DNA of 64,000 nucleotides from Vesta saturnalis (taxonomy: Eukaryota > Arthropoda > Insecta > Coleoptera > Lampyridae). Positions 22,620-34,400 of the stretch are shown here, piece by piece (within the stretch, counting starts at the first letter, position 1; every line of letters begins with the position of its first letter). The position numbers and the translations under genes are program-made. The notes under the pieces were generated by a model. It was given only the letters and a program-made list of their open reading frames with translations, did no database searches and had not been told where the DNA came from. The DNA is taken from positions 991,501-1,055,500 of the forward strand of contig JARFJB010000931.1 of the NCBI GenBank assembly GCA_036346205.1, in the 5' to 3' direction.

Positions 22620-23700
22620 ATTAATTAATCAATCTCAAACAAATCACGTTCGATCATCAACTCAATCAATCAACCGAAATTATGTCTTACAGTTTGCGGA
22701 AACCAGATTACAGTTCAAACTGAATGCATTAAAGTCTAATTAAATATGATGTGAAATAATAAATAATTTCTACCCTAATGCAATGATACTTTATGTATAG
22801 GCTGATTCTCTAAACAGTCACCACCTATATATTCGGAACATCATATCTGATTTATTTGTATGTTTAATTACATACACACAAAAATGCTTCATTAACAGTT
22901 GTAAAAACCCATTAAAAAGTAATGATTACTTATGTATAACATAGAGTTAAATTAAAATTAACATGTTTTAAGAATATCAAACTGATATAATGGAAATAAA
23001 AGGCAGAAGGTTTTAATGTTTTTATTATTATACGTGAATTAACAATAACTACAACTTTAAAATCCACGAAGGCGTACCTACTATTTTGTAGAGCTGATCT
23101 TATGACGTTATCCTATAAGCATAATAATACATTTTAAAAAATCTTTATCGGCATTTTTGTTAGCAATATCAGGTAAAAAACATATATTAAAAATAATACG
23201 CTTACCTTTAGAAGTTTTTCCTTCAACTGTACCATATGATGAACTGAATTTTTTTATACAACGTGTCTTACTAAAATACGCTTTGTGAATGGCTGGATAT
23301 AAACAGCCCATTACATACCTGCCATTAACTATTTAGAAAGTAATACAGAAAACCGGAATACCGCTACTAGTATTTAACAAACATGTTGTACTTACAAAAA
23401 TTTACATTCAAACGATTATATTTAATACTACACTAATCAAAACAAGATTAAGAACAATTTAACGCTATAAAGTAGATGTTAAAAGTTAAAAAACTTTGCA
23501 CAAACTTTCTTAAGTGATTTATTATGTTAGTTCGAACAAATATGGGCTATGTATGAATTTTTCGCGTTGATTAATTTTATTAAATGGATTGAAAGCACTA
23601 ATCGTAATTTAAGTTAGAACGTTGAAGGTGTAAGTATCTTAATGGATTATGGAACTACTTTAAAAGAAAATAATCTAATACTTTGACACTTTATATAGTT
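22620..23700. other. No confirmed gene; one exon-like segment
   Basis: Mostly AT-rich. On the minus strand, about 23272-23208 is bounded by TATTTTAG (acceptor-like) and AAAG|GTAAGC (donor-like), and encodes TRCIKKFSSSYGTVEGKTSK. It could be a small host exon. No neighbouring exon was found and the peptide is not recognised. Confidence 0.2.
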
Positions 23701-23706
23701 CTTTAA

Positions 23707-24925
23707 CCCTAGAACCATAAGGTGAGATTGTAGTTACAATAACCACAAGGTGCTCTCGAAACCCACAGGCTCAAAATGCCTGTATTTATTACAATTGATG
23801 CAGAACATTAAAAAAAACATAACATAATATTGATTTGAATATACATTTATAACTTGAAAAATATAAAATCTAACAAGTAATGCACTAGGTAAATCATATC
23901 TTGAAATGGGATGTAAAAAACTAAATCAAAATGTCTTTATAAGGCAAAATAGAAAAAAATTTAAATATGCACAAAAACAAATAAAATAAAAAAAAATTCA
24001 CAACAATTATTTATGATATGTATGATAAAATAAAAATGTTTGGCCTGGTAAGAAAATCAGAATAGGAATGAATAAATGAATTCAATTGAAAGAATATCTT
24101 GATGGCTGGGGGATCTGGTATATATAGGAAAAAGGCCGGAGTGGGAAAACGGAATAACAACTGATGTCATTTATTAACAATGATAACACAGTTGAGGAAA
24201 CAATTTGGAAATAAGGATTGATATGAATTATTTCTAGGAAAGGAAGACTTTGTAAGGATTTGTCGGGATCATTACAACCTTTAACATCTCCTCTTGGTCC
24301 TGGTAAGTGAATGACCAAATTATTCAGACGAGTTCTACTGTTTTTGGCATAAAGACTATCCAAATACCATTTACGTTTATTTTTAGAATACATCGCCCTT
24401 TGTGCGTGGACAGTTGGGTCTACTGACATAGGCGAATCATCATCGTCGCTAGAAATGGATGCTTCAGATTGGTCATCTTCATATTCTGTAAAATTCTTGT
24501 GCTCACTTTCGTCGCTCTCTGGTTTATCATAATCGCTCATGTCTTTATACATCAATTTTTCCAATTCATGGTGTTTAAAGGCTTTATTCTTGAAAAATGC
24601 CCAGTCCTAGTTCCTGGTTCATCTAATTTAGGTGTTTTTGACTCCATTGCAGCAAAAGTAATGTTCTAAATTGCTGCAGTAGACGATAAATATAATAAAA
24701 AGTAATTCAACTTACCCTAGCAATTCTTGTACCCTAAAGCACAAGGTGGCGTCATATACGGACCCAGCACGATAATTCAAAATTGGTAAAATTTTACGCA
24801 CTGAGTCATTCGGCATCTGCAGGACGACTGAAACCTGAGAAGGTACTGGCCGTTCAGCCACGAACCGAGCCAATCATAGTATTTACGATAGGTGTCGCCT
24901 ACGACACCACCTTGTGGTTCTAGGG
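23707..24925 (-). mobile_element. Internally deleted piggyBac-like element, 1219 bp
   Basis: Both ends are intact. CCCTAGAACCATAAGGTG (23707-23724) and the inverted CCCTAGAACCACAAGGTG (24908-24925) differ at one base, and each is flanked by TTAA (23703-23706 and 24926-24929), the piggyBac target duplication. A TIR-like subterminal repeat, CCCTAAAGCACAAGGTGG, lies at about 24731-24748. The interior has only the N-terminal part of a transposase. The single-base difference and intact TTAA suggest a fairly recent non-autonomous insertion. Confidence 0.9.
24082..24564 (-). pseudogene. piggyBac transposase, N-terminal remnant
   Basis: 160 codons from ATG at 24564. The N-terminus is acidic and low-complexity (SDYDKPESDESEHK, EDDQSEASISSDDDDSPMSV), as is usual for piggyBac transposases. 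It is followed by KRKWY and SRTRLNNLVIHLPGPRGDVK, matching the W...P.....R....N......PG conserved block before the catalytic domain. The next conserved stretch (F..F) is replaced, and the DDD catalytic core and C-terminal cysteine-rich domain are gone, so the protein cannot transpose. It lies between intact termini, so the element could only move with help from a complete relative. Confidence 0.75.
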
Positions 24926-24929
24926 TTAA

Positions 24930-25930
24930 AATATATAAAAAAAAACGTTTGTTGATTATTTCCGTTATATATTGCTGAAGTAGAATTATAAGAGGGAGTA
25001 TTATTGGATGGCGAAAAGCTTATTCTGAGGATCTCATAAACCTTGTATATAAACAAAAATTGCATGGCCATATTTATAATTATTAATTACTGGATTATAA
25101 ATGAAAAATTTTAATATAATTGAAGTTTTAATTCGCATTTCAATTTGTATAAAAAAAATTAAATAAGAATATATGATCACAAATGGTAAGTATTTTAATT
25201 ATGAATGATAATCGTGAAAATTTGCACTTTCATACTTTATATGTACTTTATATAATTTCTGTTGATGCCTGGAAAAATAATTAATCTTACTTAGCTTTCT
25301 TCTGATGCATTGAAATTCACTTCATAGCCTACTCTTTTGTATACTATTTTTTTATTTCTTGTTTCTAGAGGTAGTTTATTCATTTGATAACAACTCGTAA
25401 GCATGTCTACCACTTATTGATTGCAAATTTATTGTAAAATTTGAGATTTTTGTTTTAAATCTATAAATCTTCTTAGTTTATCAATTAAGGAAATTTTGAG
25501 TTTATATTTGAAATTTTGAGTTTATATTTAAAATGTAAAGTTTAAAAAGTTAATTATTTTTGTTGGTTTACACCATTATTTGAATTTTATCTAAAAGTTA
25601 TTCTTAAGGGTTGTAAATAAACGAAGAATATTTTTGGGGTTTATTTGAAACTCATTTCTTGTTATTATTATTATTATTATTATTACCATTATTATTTAAT
25701 AAACGTATTACTTATTGGGTACTTAATTTCCTGCCTGATTTATACGTTTCTTTGTGTAAGTGTTAATTAAAATTTTATCTTTTAGCTTTCTTCTTCTGAC
25801 TCTCTACTTATGCTCTACTGTTAAAAAGACGTTTAATATCGTTTCACTAGTGTAGTGCAAATAATAGATATTATGATGAAGCAATCCATGTTCTCTCATT
25901 ACCTCGCTAGCTGCTGAGTTACACTTTTTA
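24930..25930. other. No gene; short (TTA)n run
   Basis: AT-rich spacer containing an ATT-type microsatellite at about 25657-25700. No recognisable coding sequence. Confidence 0.6.
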
Positions 25931-25989
25931 CATTAAGTCGCGTTTACACGAGATGTCTGCTTCATTTGCGAATATGCAGTGCTCGGTGG

Positions 25990-27458
25990 GAGAAGTATGT
26001 CAAGTTACAAAAGAGGATGGTGGACAAGGAAGTGGGTTCTATAAAGAAGTTATACTAATTTAATTAAAGACATCTCCAAGTACCCTGAAGATTTCAAAAA
26101 TTTGGTTAGAATACCGGAACATCATTTTCAATATCTATTGGAACTCGTTAGACCCAAATTAAAAAAAAAATGACAATAATATAAGAGAAGTTCTATCAGC
26201 CAAACTAAAATTGCAAATAACACTTCGATATTTAGCTACCAGACAGTCATTTAAAAGCTTAGAATATTTAGTTAGAGTCCCCAAATCGTCAACAAATAAA
26301 TTTATAGCAAAAGGTTTGGATACAGTGTGTGATGATCTAATGAATTTATCAAGGCAAGTAAAAATATTATTTAGTGAAACACGGTATTCAGTAGCGTAGA
26401 CAGTTATTTGTAATGTAGGGGGTATGACTTATTATTGGTATAGGAACTAACCTGTTATCTAATTCTCCTATAGCTTTCGTAGACTCATGGGAGGGCACAT
26501 TTTCTTTATAAAACATTTTAAACAGTCATGGGTTGCAAAAAATATACTTTCAAAAACAAACACAAAGAAGTATACATTTGCCAATTGCGCATGGCCCAAG
26601 TTAACTCTGTATATCTTCTGAAGCTGAAAAAACAAAATCTTGAGTCCACTTTGACTATTTTTCGAGTTTGTAATCGAAATTTGGGTACTGTGAGTACGGC
26701 TTAGAGGGTATTGAATGTATGGAAATTGTCGGTTTTAGTCATAGCAACTATTTCCGATTGTAGTTGGGATGATTGATCTTGTAGTAAAGTTCGTAAAAGA
26801 GAAGCAATATTTTCCAAAGTGATGGAAATAGTCTTCTTGTGATACACTGTGATACACAGGCAGCTCTTTTAAAAATATTATCTAGTTTTTCTATCGTACA
26901 ATTAACATTTCCAGGAAGTGTCGAACATAGCTTCTATTTACGAGATGTGGTTGTAGTAGTTGCTTAAAGCTTCGGCATAGCGTTTCTTTAGATGTGGATG
27001 TTTGTTCTTGGTTCAATTATTCATTGAATTACCTTCAGGTGAAGCTGCCTTTTAATTTACCGATATAGTATTTTCCTATAACAATAAAAAAAATTATATA
27101 GGATTTTCATGCAAACTCCAGTATCAATTTTAAGATCATTTTTGAACTGAGTGTTTTTTTTATATTATTAGATACCACATGGAGAAAATCAATGGCTAGG
27201 AATAATTCAAGGATTTCAAACTAAATGGAAGTTCCCAAATTGCACTGGGGCACTATATGGCAAGCATGTCGTCGTAAGGGCGCTGTCTAAAACTGCGTCC
27301 GATTATTTAAACTATAACCGACGGTTCAGCATAATTTTGCTTACTTTAGTTGACCACAATTATTGCTTCACATATATGGATACAGCAGCTAAAGTCAGAA
27401 CATCAGATGTGGGAGTGTAGCGAAACTCTATCCTCAATGATGCTATAGAGGCAAATTA
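25990..27458 (+). pseudogene. HARBI1-like transposase, N-terminal and central part
   Basis: The first segment gives KRRWWTRKWV, then PEDFKNLVRIPEHHFQYLLE, LVRPKL, LKLQITLRYLATRQSFKSLE and VPKSSTNKFIAKGLDTVCDD, the helical N-terminal part of Harbinger nucleases. After a gap of 814 bases that looks like an intron (GTAAAA at 26358, TTATTAG ending 27171), it resumes with ENQWLGIIQGFQTKWKFPNC, TGALYGKHVVVRAL, NYNRRFSIILLTLVDHNYCF and DVGV followed by a stop. The expected first catalytic Asp in GAIDGKH is replaced (GALYGKH). The frame stops at the pogo insertion in LNDAIEANY. It is clearly dead. Confidence 0.85.
26358..27171 (+). other. Probable intron of the Harbinger transposase
   Basis: Begins GTAAAA after ...SRQ and ends with a T-rich tract and TTATTAG just before IPHGENQW. 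Joining the two sides keeps the frame and restores the expected family spacing. No recognisable coding sequence lies inside. Confidence 0.45.
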
Positions 27459-27626
27459 TAGGAGAGAAGTGGCATGAGTGGGACAGATTTTGAATTGGAC
27501 AATTGCAGTTTCTCTGAAAGTATTATGTTATTAAGTTCCCAAATGACATCACAGGTAGCGATGGGGGCACATTTCCTTTTAAAATAAAAGAACTCGCTAT
27601 AACTGCATATGTTATTGTACTGTTGT

Positions 27627-27656
27627 AACGTTTACAGACCAACGTCTGTAAACGTT
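27627..27656. repeat. Perfect hairpin in the pogo 5' region
   Basis: AACGTTTACAGAC and GTCTGTAAACGTT flank a 4-base loop CAAC. The stem is 13 bp and perfect, and closely resembles the hairpin at 14-45. Confidence 0.8.
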
Positions 27657-28304
27657 TTAGGGTTGTAAAAGTAAATATTTCGTAGTTCGCTTTTTTCGTT
27701 TTTATAATATGATACATAGACACATTAAGTTAATAATAATAGTTGACTGAGGTAAATACCTATATTCAATATTTTAGCTTGATAAACGAAAATTTAAGAA
27801 GTTAGTGACTTGTTTACAATTTTTTTTAGTGTAATGAATGAGACAAAATTTAATGTTATGATTGGGACACTGTCCCATTCATAATTGGAGAGAGTTCACG
27901 GTAGTAATGCTGGTTTGTTCTTAGGTTTGTCCTTGTTTGCATTTTTACTCTACTCTATAATAATTTGTTGTATAAACAATAACGGGTGCGGATTTAAATA
28001 TCTGCAACGAATTTAAATTTACATTAAAAATACTAACAAGTGGAACAGTGGCATGTGATACATAAGAAATGCAAGTTTTCCTTTAGTATAAAATATTATT
28101 ATGCTAACGTATATAACTATTTATATTATTTCGCCAGTTTAATTTTTCGTCAAAATCAAAATATTTCATCGTCATCATTATTTTTTTAGTCATAAAACTG
28201 ATTTTTATAAAGAAAAATGTTAGATCTACCTATCTATTTCCTTATGACAATATTCATATTTGCGTTTTTAATGTGAAAATTGAACACGGATTGCTAATAT
28301 TTAG

Positions 28305-29879
28305 ATGGACAAAGCGTCTCTCAAGAGGAGAGAAAGGGTGTCGGAGAAACAAATGGAGGATTCCGTGAAGTATGCTCTAGAAACCAACAGTCCTGCTCGG
28401 GTTACTGCTGCAAAATTTCAAAATCATAGAGTTCTAAAACTTTCAAAGGAAATGGATAATTATGAACACAAACCTAACATAGGCGACAAAAGAATTTTAC
28501 GTTACAACAAGAAGATGCATTAGTTGAACACCTACATACCGGTTCTAAAAGTGCTATGGGTTGGGATCCACGATGCTCCGTGTTTTAGCATGCAGGTATG
28601 CTAAGGAGTTGAACGTTCATCCTCCGCAATGGAGTAAAGCTGATAGGGCAAGCCTGGACTGCTTAAAAGTTTCCAGGTGCGACATAACAATTCATTAAGT
28701 TCAGGTAAACCAGAAAAGACTAGTTTGAGTAGAGCGAACGGATTTAATCCCAACACAATTAATAATTTTTTTAAATAATTTAGAACAAGTGCTGGAAAGG
28801 AATAACTTCACCGCAGACCGCATATATAATTGTGACGAAACTGGTGTCACAAAAGTTATTGATCCTCCAAAAATATTTGCAAGGAAAAAATTTAAAATGG
28901 GACAAGCTATTTCCATCGAACCAGAAGCCCTCGTAGTCGTTCAAAATTGTATCAATGCTGCCGGTGGGTACATTCCCCCAGCTTTCGTATTCCCACACGT
29001 TCATGTCGCATATGCTTAATAGTGCTCCATTAGGAAGTTTAGCTCTGTCACATACGTCAGGATGGATGACAGAAAATAACTTGCTACTCAGTCTTCAACA
29101 TTTTGTGAAACACATAAGGTCCACTAGTGAAACACCAGTTTTGCTAATTCTGGACAATCACGAATCTCACGACAGTTTAGGGATTGTAAACTACGCTAAA
29201 GCAAACAACGTGATACTATTGACTTTTCCTCCACACTGTAGCCATAGGCTACATCCATTAGATATATTGGTATACGGACCTCTCAAGGGTTAACTAAAAA
29301 TCGCTCAACATGAATGGATGATAAACCATCCCGGAACAACAATGACTATTTATCAAATAGCAGATATGGAGAATAAACCGTTTTTGAATTAATTTACTCC
29401 AATGTATATCTCTGGGTTTACATCCTCGGGAATTTGCCCTATGAATAGGACTATTTTTGCTGAAAGTGATTTTTTATCATCATACGTTACCGACCATAGT
29501 GCTCCGTCTACCAGCAGGAATGTATAAAACTCAAAACCCTCTAGTACAAGTAACGAACAGCGTACTGCAAAAAAAATCGATACTTCTGCAATGATTAGTC
29601 CTGCAATTATTATGCCATACCCCGAAGCTCCTGCAAGAAAATCCAGTTTTAAAGGCAGAAAACTTGGTTCCACACGAATACTTACTGTTGGAAGAGCAAA
29701 ACCAAAATTAGAAAAAACCAGAGCTAAAGATGCGAGACGCAAGAAAGTTGTGAGAAAAGTGTTGCAAAAGAGCAGTAGTAGTGATTCAAGTAAAGAAAAT
29801 TTCGAATTACTGGATTTTGACACTACTAACGAATTTTATGAACAATTAAGAAACCGACCTTTACCTCTAAAGCTAAAGG
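28305..29879 (+). pseudogene. pogo-type transposase, N-terminal and catalytic part
   Basis: A Psq-type helix-turn-helix at the start (MDKASLKRRERVSEKQMEDS..SPARVTAAK), then a degraded DNA-binding region. LERNNFTADRIYNCDETGVT carries the first catalytic Asp. After a frameshift near 28990 come SGWMTENNLLLSLQHFVKHI, VLLILDNHESHDS (second Asp) and LLTFPPHCSHRLHPLDILVY (third Asp region) of the DDE_1 superfamily. The sequence continues through QHEWMINHPGTTMTIYQIAD and a C-terminal Lys/Ser-rich segment (29591-29879) that ends at the LINE insertion. Several stops and frameshifts exist, but all three catalytic acidic positions seem present. It would cut and paste DNA at TA sites if intact. Confidence 0.85.
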
Positions 29880-29890
29880 AGGTAGAACAA
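29880..29890. repeat. LINE target-site duplication, 5' copy
   Basis: AGGTAGAACAA, repeated exactly at 35240-35250. In the pogo frame this encodes part of EVEQ on both sides of the LINE, so it marks the duplicated target. Confidence 0.75.
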
Positions 29891-29899
29891 CTGGTAATC

Positions 29900-31131
29900 C
29901 AGATAGAGGAAATAGTTTTGTATACTATCCAAAATTTTTGGTAGTAAAACCAACGGAAGTTGGAACATTTAATAGAATAAGTCCCTTTGTTATACAAAGG
30001 AATATAGATTATTTAATTGGAATGGTCGCAAATATAAGCAAAATAAAACAAGGTCTTTTAATTGAAGTTAAAACCAGAGTCCAAGCACAGAAACTTTTAA
30101 ACTTAAAAACATTTAATGACACAGCTGTCGAGGTAACACCTCACAACACTTTAAATTTCTCCAAAGGTGTCGTAACCTGTCACGATTTAAAAAAACGCAA
30201 CTGAATCAGAAATCAAAGAAAACATGGAATCACAAGGAGTAATTGATGCTAAATTTATGACGATTAGGAAAGGAGGTGAATTATTAAAATCTGGTTCAGT
30301 ATTACTCACCTTTAACAGAGTATCATTACCCACGGTAGTAAAAGCTGCATACCACAATTTACCAGTGAGACCATACTACCCTAACCCCTTACGATGCTTT
30401 CAATGCCAAAAATACGGACACAGCTCAGCAACGTGTACAAAAGACAAAATATGTCACTGCGGTTACCCAGAACATGGCAACGAACCCTGTCCAGTTCCAC
30501 CAATATGTGTTAATTGTGGAGGACCACATCTTAGTAGGTCGAAAAACTGTCCTATATATAAAAATGAAACTGCTATACAAAAATTAAAAGTAGACAAAAG
30601 AATAACTTACCAAGAAGCCAGGCGAGAGGTTTTGACTTCAAATCCCACACCTTCGGCCACATATGCATCAATTACTTCACAAAAATCACTTTCATCACCA
30701 ACAAATTTTAATGTAAAAGAGATCGTCTCAGAATTGGTTCCTGAAATAAAATCGTTAATTAGAAATGAAGTACATTTTGCTGTAAAATCCATTACTCACA
30801 TACAAAAAGAAAATATAAATCACTCCACAAAACATATATCACCCAAGAATGATGCAAACACTGAATTATCAAACGTAGAATTAGAATTTTGTACACCAGA
30901 TACACCAAAACGAAGAATAGCGTAACACCAGCACCTGATAGTGAACAATCAGACACTGATAAAAGAATTCGTACGCGTAATTCGATACGTGCAGCAACAC
31001 CAGAAGCAAACCCTGGTTTTGAAGGAAATTCTGATTCAAGCACATCTGTTGATATAAATACTATTAGAAGAGAAAAACGTAAAACCAAAGGCTGGCCAAA
31101 AGGAAAGCCAAGAGGACCAAAAAAAGACTAG
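29900..31131 (+). pseudogene. LINE ORF1 (Gag-like, zinc-knuckle) with two frameshifts
   Basis: ORF1 proteins bind retrotransposon RNA. Three open pieces in two frames cover this region (to 30204, 30224-30925, 30889-31131). The first has an RRM-like start (YYPKFLVVKPTEVGTFNRIS..). The middle has the knuckle cluster CFQCQKYGHSSATC, CHCGYPEHGNEPC and CVNCGGPHLSRSKNC, three CCHC-type boxes as in I- and Jockey-type Gag. The last is basic, ending KGWPKGKPRGPKKD. The N-terminus is truncated at the LINE 5' end. Frame changes near 30205-30220 and 30900 would stop normal translation. Confidence 0.85.
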
Positions 31132-31204
31132 CTGAGTCATTCTTATTAAATTCAACTGTGATAACAAGTCTAATAATTTAAATTTAAGACAAAACTGTGA
31201 TAAT

Positions 31205-31360
31205 TTTATTATCTGTGATACATTTATAATATTTATTTTACTTAAGATTCTATTTACATCTTATTTATTTATTAGTACTTCTATTAGCTGTGATATTTTT
31301 ATATTATTTATTTACCTATAAGATTCTATTTACATGTTATCTATTTATTAGTTTATTTTA
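31205..31360. repeat. Two-copy tandem repeat between LINE ORF1 and ORF2
   Basis: Two copies of a roughly 80 base AT-rich unit containing TGTGATA, then AAGATTCTATTTACAT and TTATCTATTTATTAGT-like blocks, sit in the inter-ORF spacer. Confidence 0.65.
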
Positions 31361-31486
31361 TGTTTATTTATTTCAAATGTTGGTGCTCGACATATTAAAA
31401 TACTCTAAATCAAAACATTCGATCACAAAGAAAACATTCTGCAATGGAATTGCAATGGGTTAAAACATCATTATTGTCAATTAAAA

Positions 31487-34400
31487 ATGATTATATGCGA
31501 ATACCAACCCTTCTGCTTGTGTTTACAAGAAACTCATCTTAAAGGAAATGAAAAATTTCATCTAAGGGGATACCATTCTTACAATAAAAATTTCGTTAAC
31601 AACGAAAGGGCTAGTGGAGGTGTAGTTATTTACATAAAAAACAACATACCACATAAGGTCTGTAAACTAAATACACAAATACAAGCTGTTGCAATTAAGA
31701 TTGAATATCCAATTAATATAGTAATATGTAATATATACTTACCATCCTTTAACTGGACATTGAAAGATCTTGAGAGCATAATTGCACAACTGACACCGCC
31801 TTTTCTCGTTGTAGTTGACTTTAACTCTCACTCTAAGGTCTGGGGGTCTACACATACAGACGCTCGAGGTCGCTTAATAGAACAACTCATGGAAAATAAT
31901 GACCTAGTGCTACTTAATACCGGTTGTGCCACACATCTTAATGCAAAGTCTCGTAATTTCTCGGCAATAGACCTCACATTCGCCTCATCAACTATAGCAT
32001 TAAAAATGACATGGCTAGCACACAACGATTACTATAGTAGTGACCATTCTCCAATATTCATTTCAACTCAACATGAAATAAATGAGAGAGCGTTACCGAA
32101 AAAATGGTTGATAAAAAGAGTAGACTGGGAAAAATACAAAACAATATTAAACTCAGATCAAAACAATGAATCATTGGAAATAGAAGAGCAAGTAACTTTC
32201 TTCACTCAAACTGTTTTAAACGCTGCAACAGAAACAATTCCGCAATCAGGCACAAAAAGAAAATCTATTTCTGTACCTTGGTGGTCAGAGGAAATTAAAA
32301 ATCTAATCAAACAGAAAAGAAAATTGTTTACCATATTTAAAAGAAAACCATCTACTGATAATAATATGATTAATTTTAAAAAAGCACGTGCTAAAGTACG
32401 CAGAGAGATACTTATTGCAAAAAGAAATTGTTGGCAAGAATACGTGACCACTATCAATGTTCAAACGAATAGCAGGGAAGTGTGGAAAAAAGCTAAATCA
32501 ATAATTGGCAAACAAAACGAAAGCTTGTCCTCACTTTTAATAGTAGAAGGGAGAAAAGTTACAAAAGATGAAGATATTGTTGAAGCGCTAGCGCAACAAT
32601 TTGAAAACAACAGTAGCTCAGAAAACTACACGGAAGTTTTTAAAAAAACCAAACAGCAAAATGAGGAAGAACTAAACTTTAATACAAATAAAAAGTATGA
32701 CTATAACACACCATTTACCCTCAATGAATTACACAACGCACTTGCAGGATGTAAAAATACGGCTCTTGGACCAGACTCAATAATGTACATAATGCTCCAA
32801 AAACTTCCAACACGTAAAAAACAGCACCTGTTAAATATATATAACAACATATATAATAAAGGAGCATACCCATCACAATGGCAGCACTCCATCGTAACAC
32901 CCATACCCAAACCCGAAAAAGATATTACGAAACCCATCAACTATAGACCTATTTCACTTACCTGCTGCATGAGCAAAGTTTTTGAAAAAATGTTAAACGG
33001 ACGGCTTATATGGCTTCTGGAATCACAACAACTCATATCGGAATATCAAACTGGATATCGTAAGTTTCATTCTACGGCTTATACGTTGGTCTATCTGGAA
33101 AACCACATTTTAAATAGCTTTATACAACAAAATCATACAGTAACTGTTACTTTCGATGTGTATAAGGCATATGAATTAATGTGGAGATACAACATAGTTA
33201 AAACCTTACACAATTGGAACTTAAAAGGAAACTTGCCTAAAATTATACAAAGTTTTCTATCCTATCGTAGTTTTTGTGTTAGAATTGGGAACACTATGTC
33301 TAAAATCCACGTGCAAGAAAATGGTATACCACAAGGGTCTGTACTAAGCTGCACCTTATTTATAATCGGCATCAACAACTTAATATCATTAAAACAAGCA
33401 TCAATTTATAAATGTATCTATGTAGATGACCTAATAATATTTAGTCAAAACAATACAATTGATTGTATACAACAATTACTGCAAGTAGCAAACGAAATTG
33501 TGACACTTGCCGAAAAAATTGGCTTGAGATTTACAGAGGACAAAACAGCTGCAATACATTTCTGCAGACTAAGAAAAAAACATGATGAACCACAATTGAA
33601 AATCAACGGAACACCCATCGCTCTAGTCGAACATATAACAATACTTGGCGTTACCTTTGATAAAAAACTCTATTTCAAAGACCACATAGAACACCTAGTT
33701 ACCAAATGCAAGAAAAGACTGAATCTAATTAGATGTCTATGTAACATAAATTGGGGTTCGGAAAGACGAACGCTCCTACAGCTGTACAAATCATTTATAC
33801 TCTCTATAATGGACTATGGTAGCATAGTATATTCTTCTGCAAGAAAGTCGTCGTTAAAACTGCTAGACACTATTCATACAAGAGGCATACGGATGGCAAC
33901 GGGAGCTTTTAGAACAAGCCCAACACTTTCAATATACGCCGACTCCGGAGTTCCACCGTTAAATGTCAGAAGAAATATTCTTCTACTTAATTACCTAACA
34001 AAGATAATGTCGTTAAAGCAGCACATTAACCATACGGAAAATGAAAATAACATCATGGAAAGATACCATATACGCACAACAGCAAGCAGACCTGCACTAA
34101 TTAGAGCTTCAGAAATTGCAAAGGAAATGAACATTACAATTCCGCGATTACTATACTATGACCACGATGAATGCCTACCCTGGGTAGTACCTACAACGAC
34201 ATTTATATTGGACCTAATGAACTCTAAAAAAGAAAACACTCTTCCTGCCGTGTATCGTACACATGTGAGGAAAATTATATCTGACCACTTCAGCTATGTA
34301 AAAATCTTTACTGACGGATCGAAAACCGAAAACGGCGTAGGAAGCGCGATTTACGTAAATGGCGTATGTTACAATTGGTCATTGAGTAAGATTGTTAGTG

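Noticed and set aside
25933..25951. Firm terminal inverted repeat for the Harbinger element
   Set aside because: The similarity to the inverted sequence near 39335-39352 is only moderate and the 3-base target duplication is unclear, so it is used only as a tentative boundary.
29389..29823. 144-codon minus-strand hydrophobic ORF
   Set aside because: Antisense to the Lys/Ser-rich pogo C-terminal segment.
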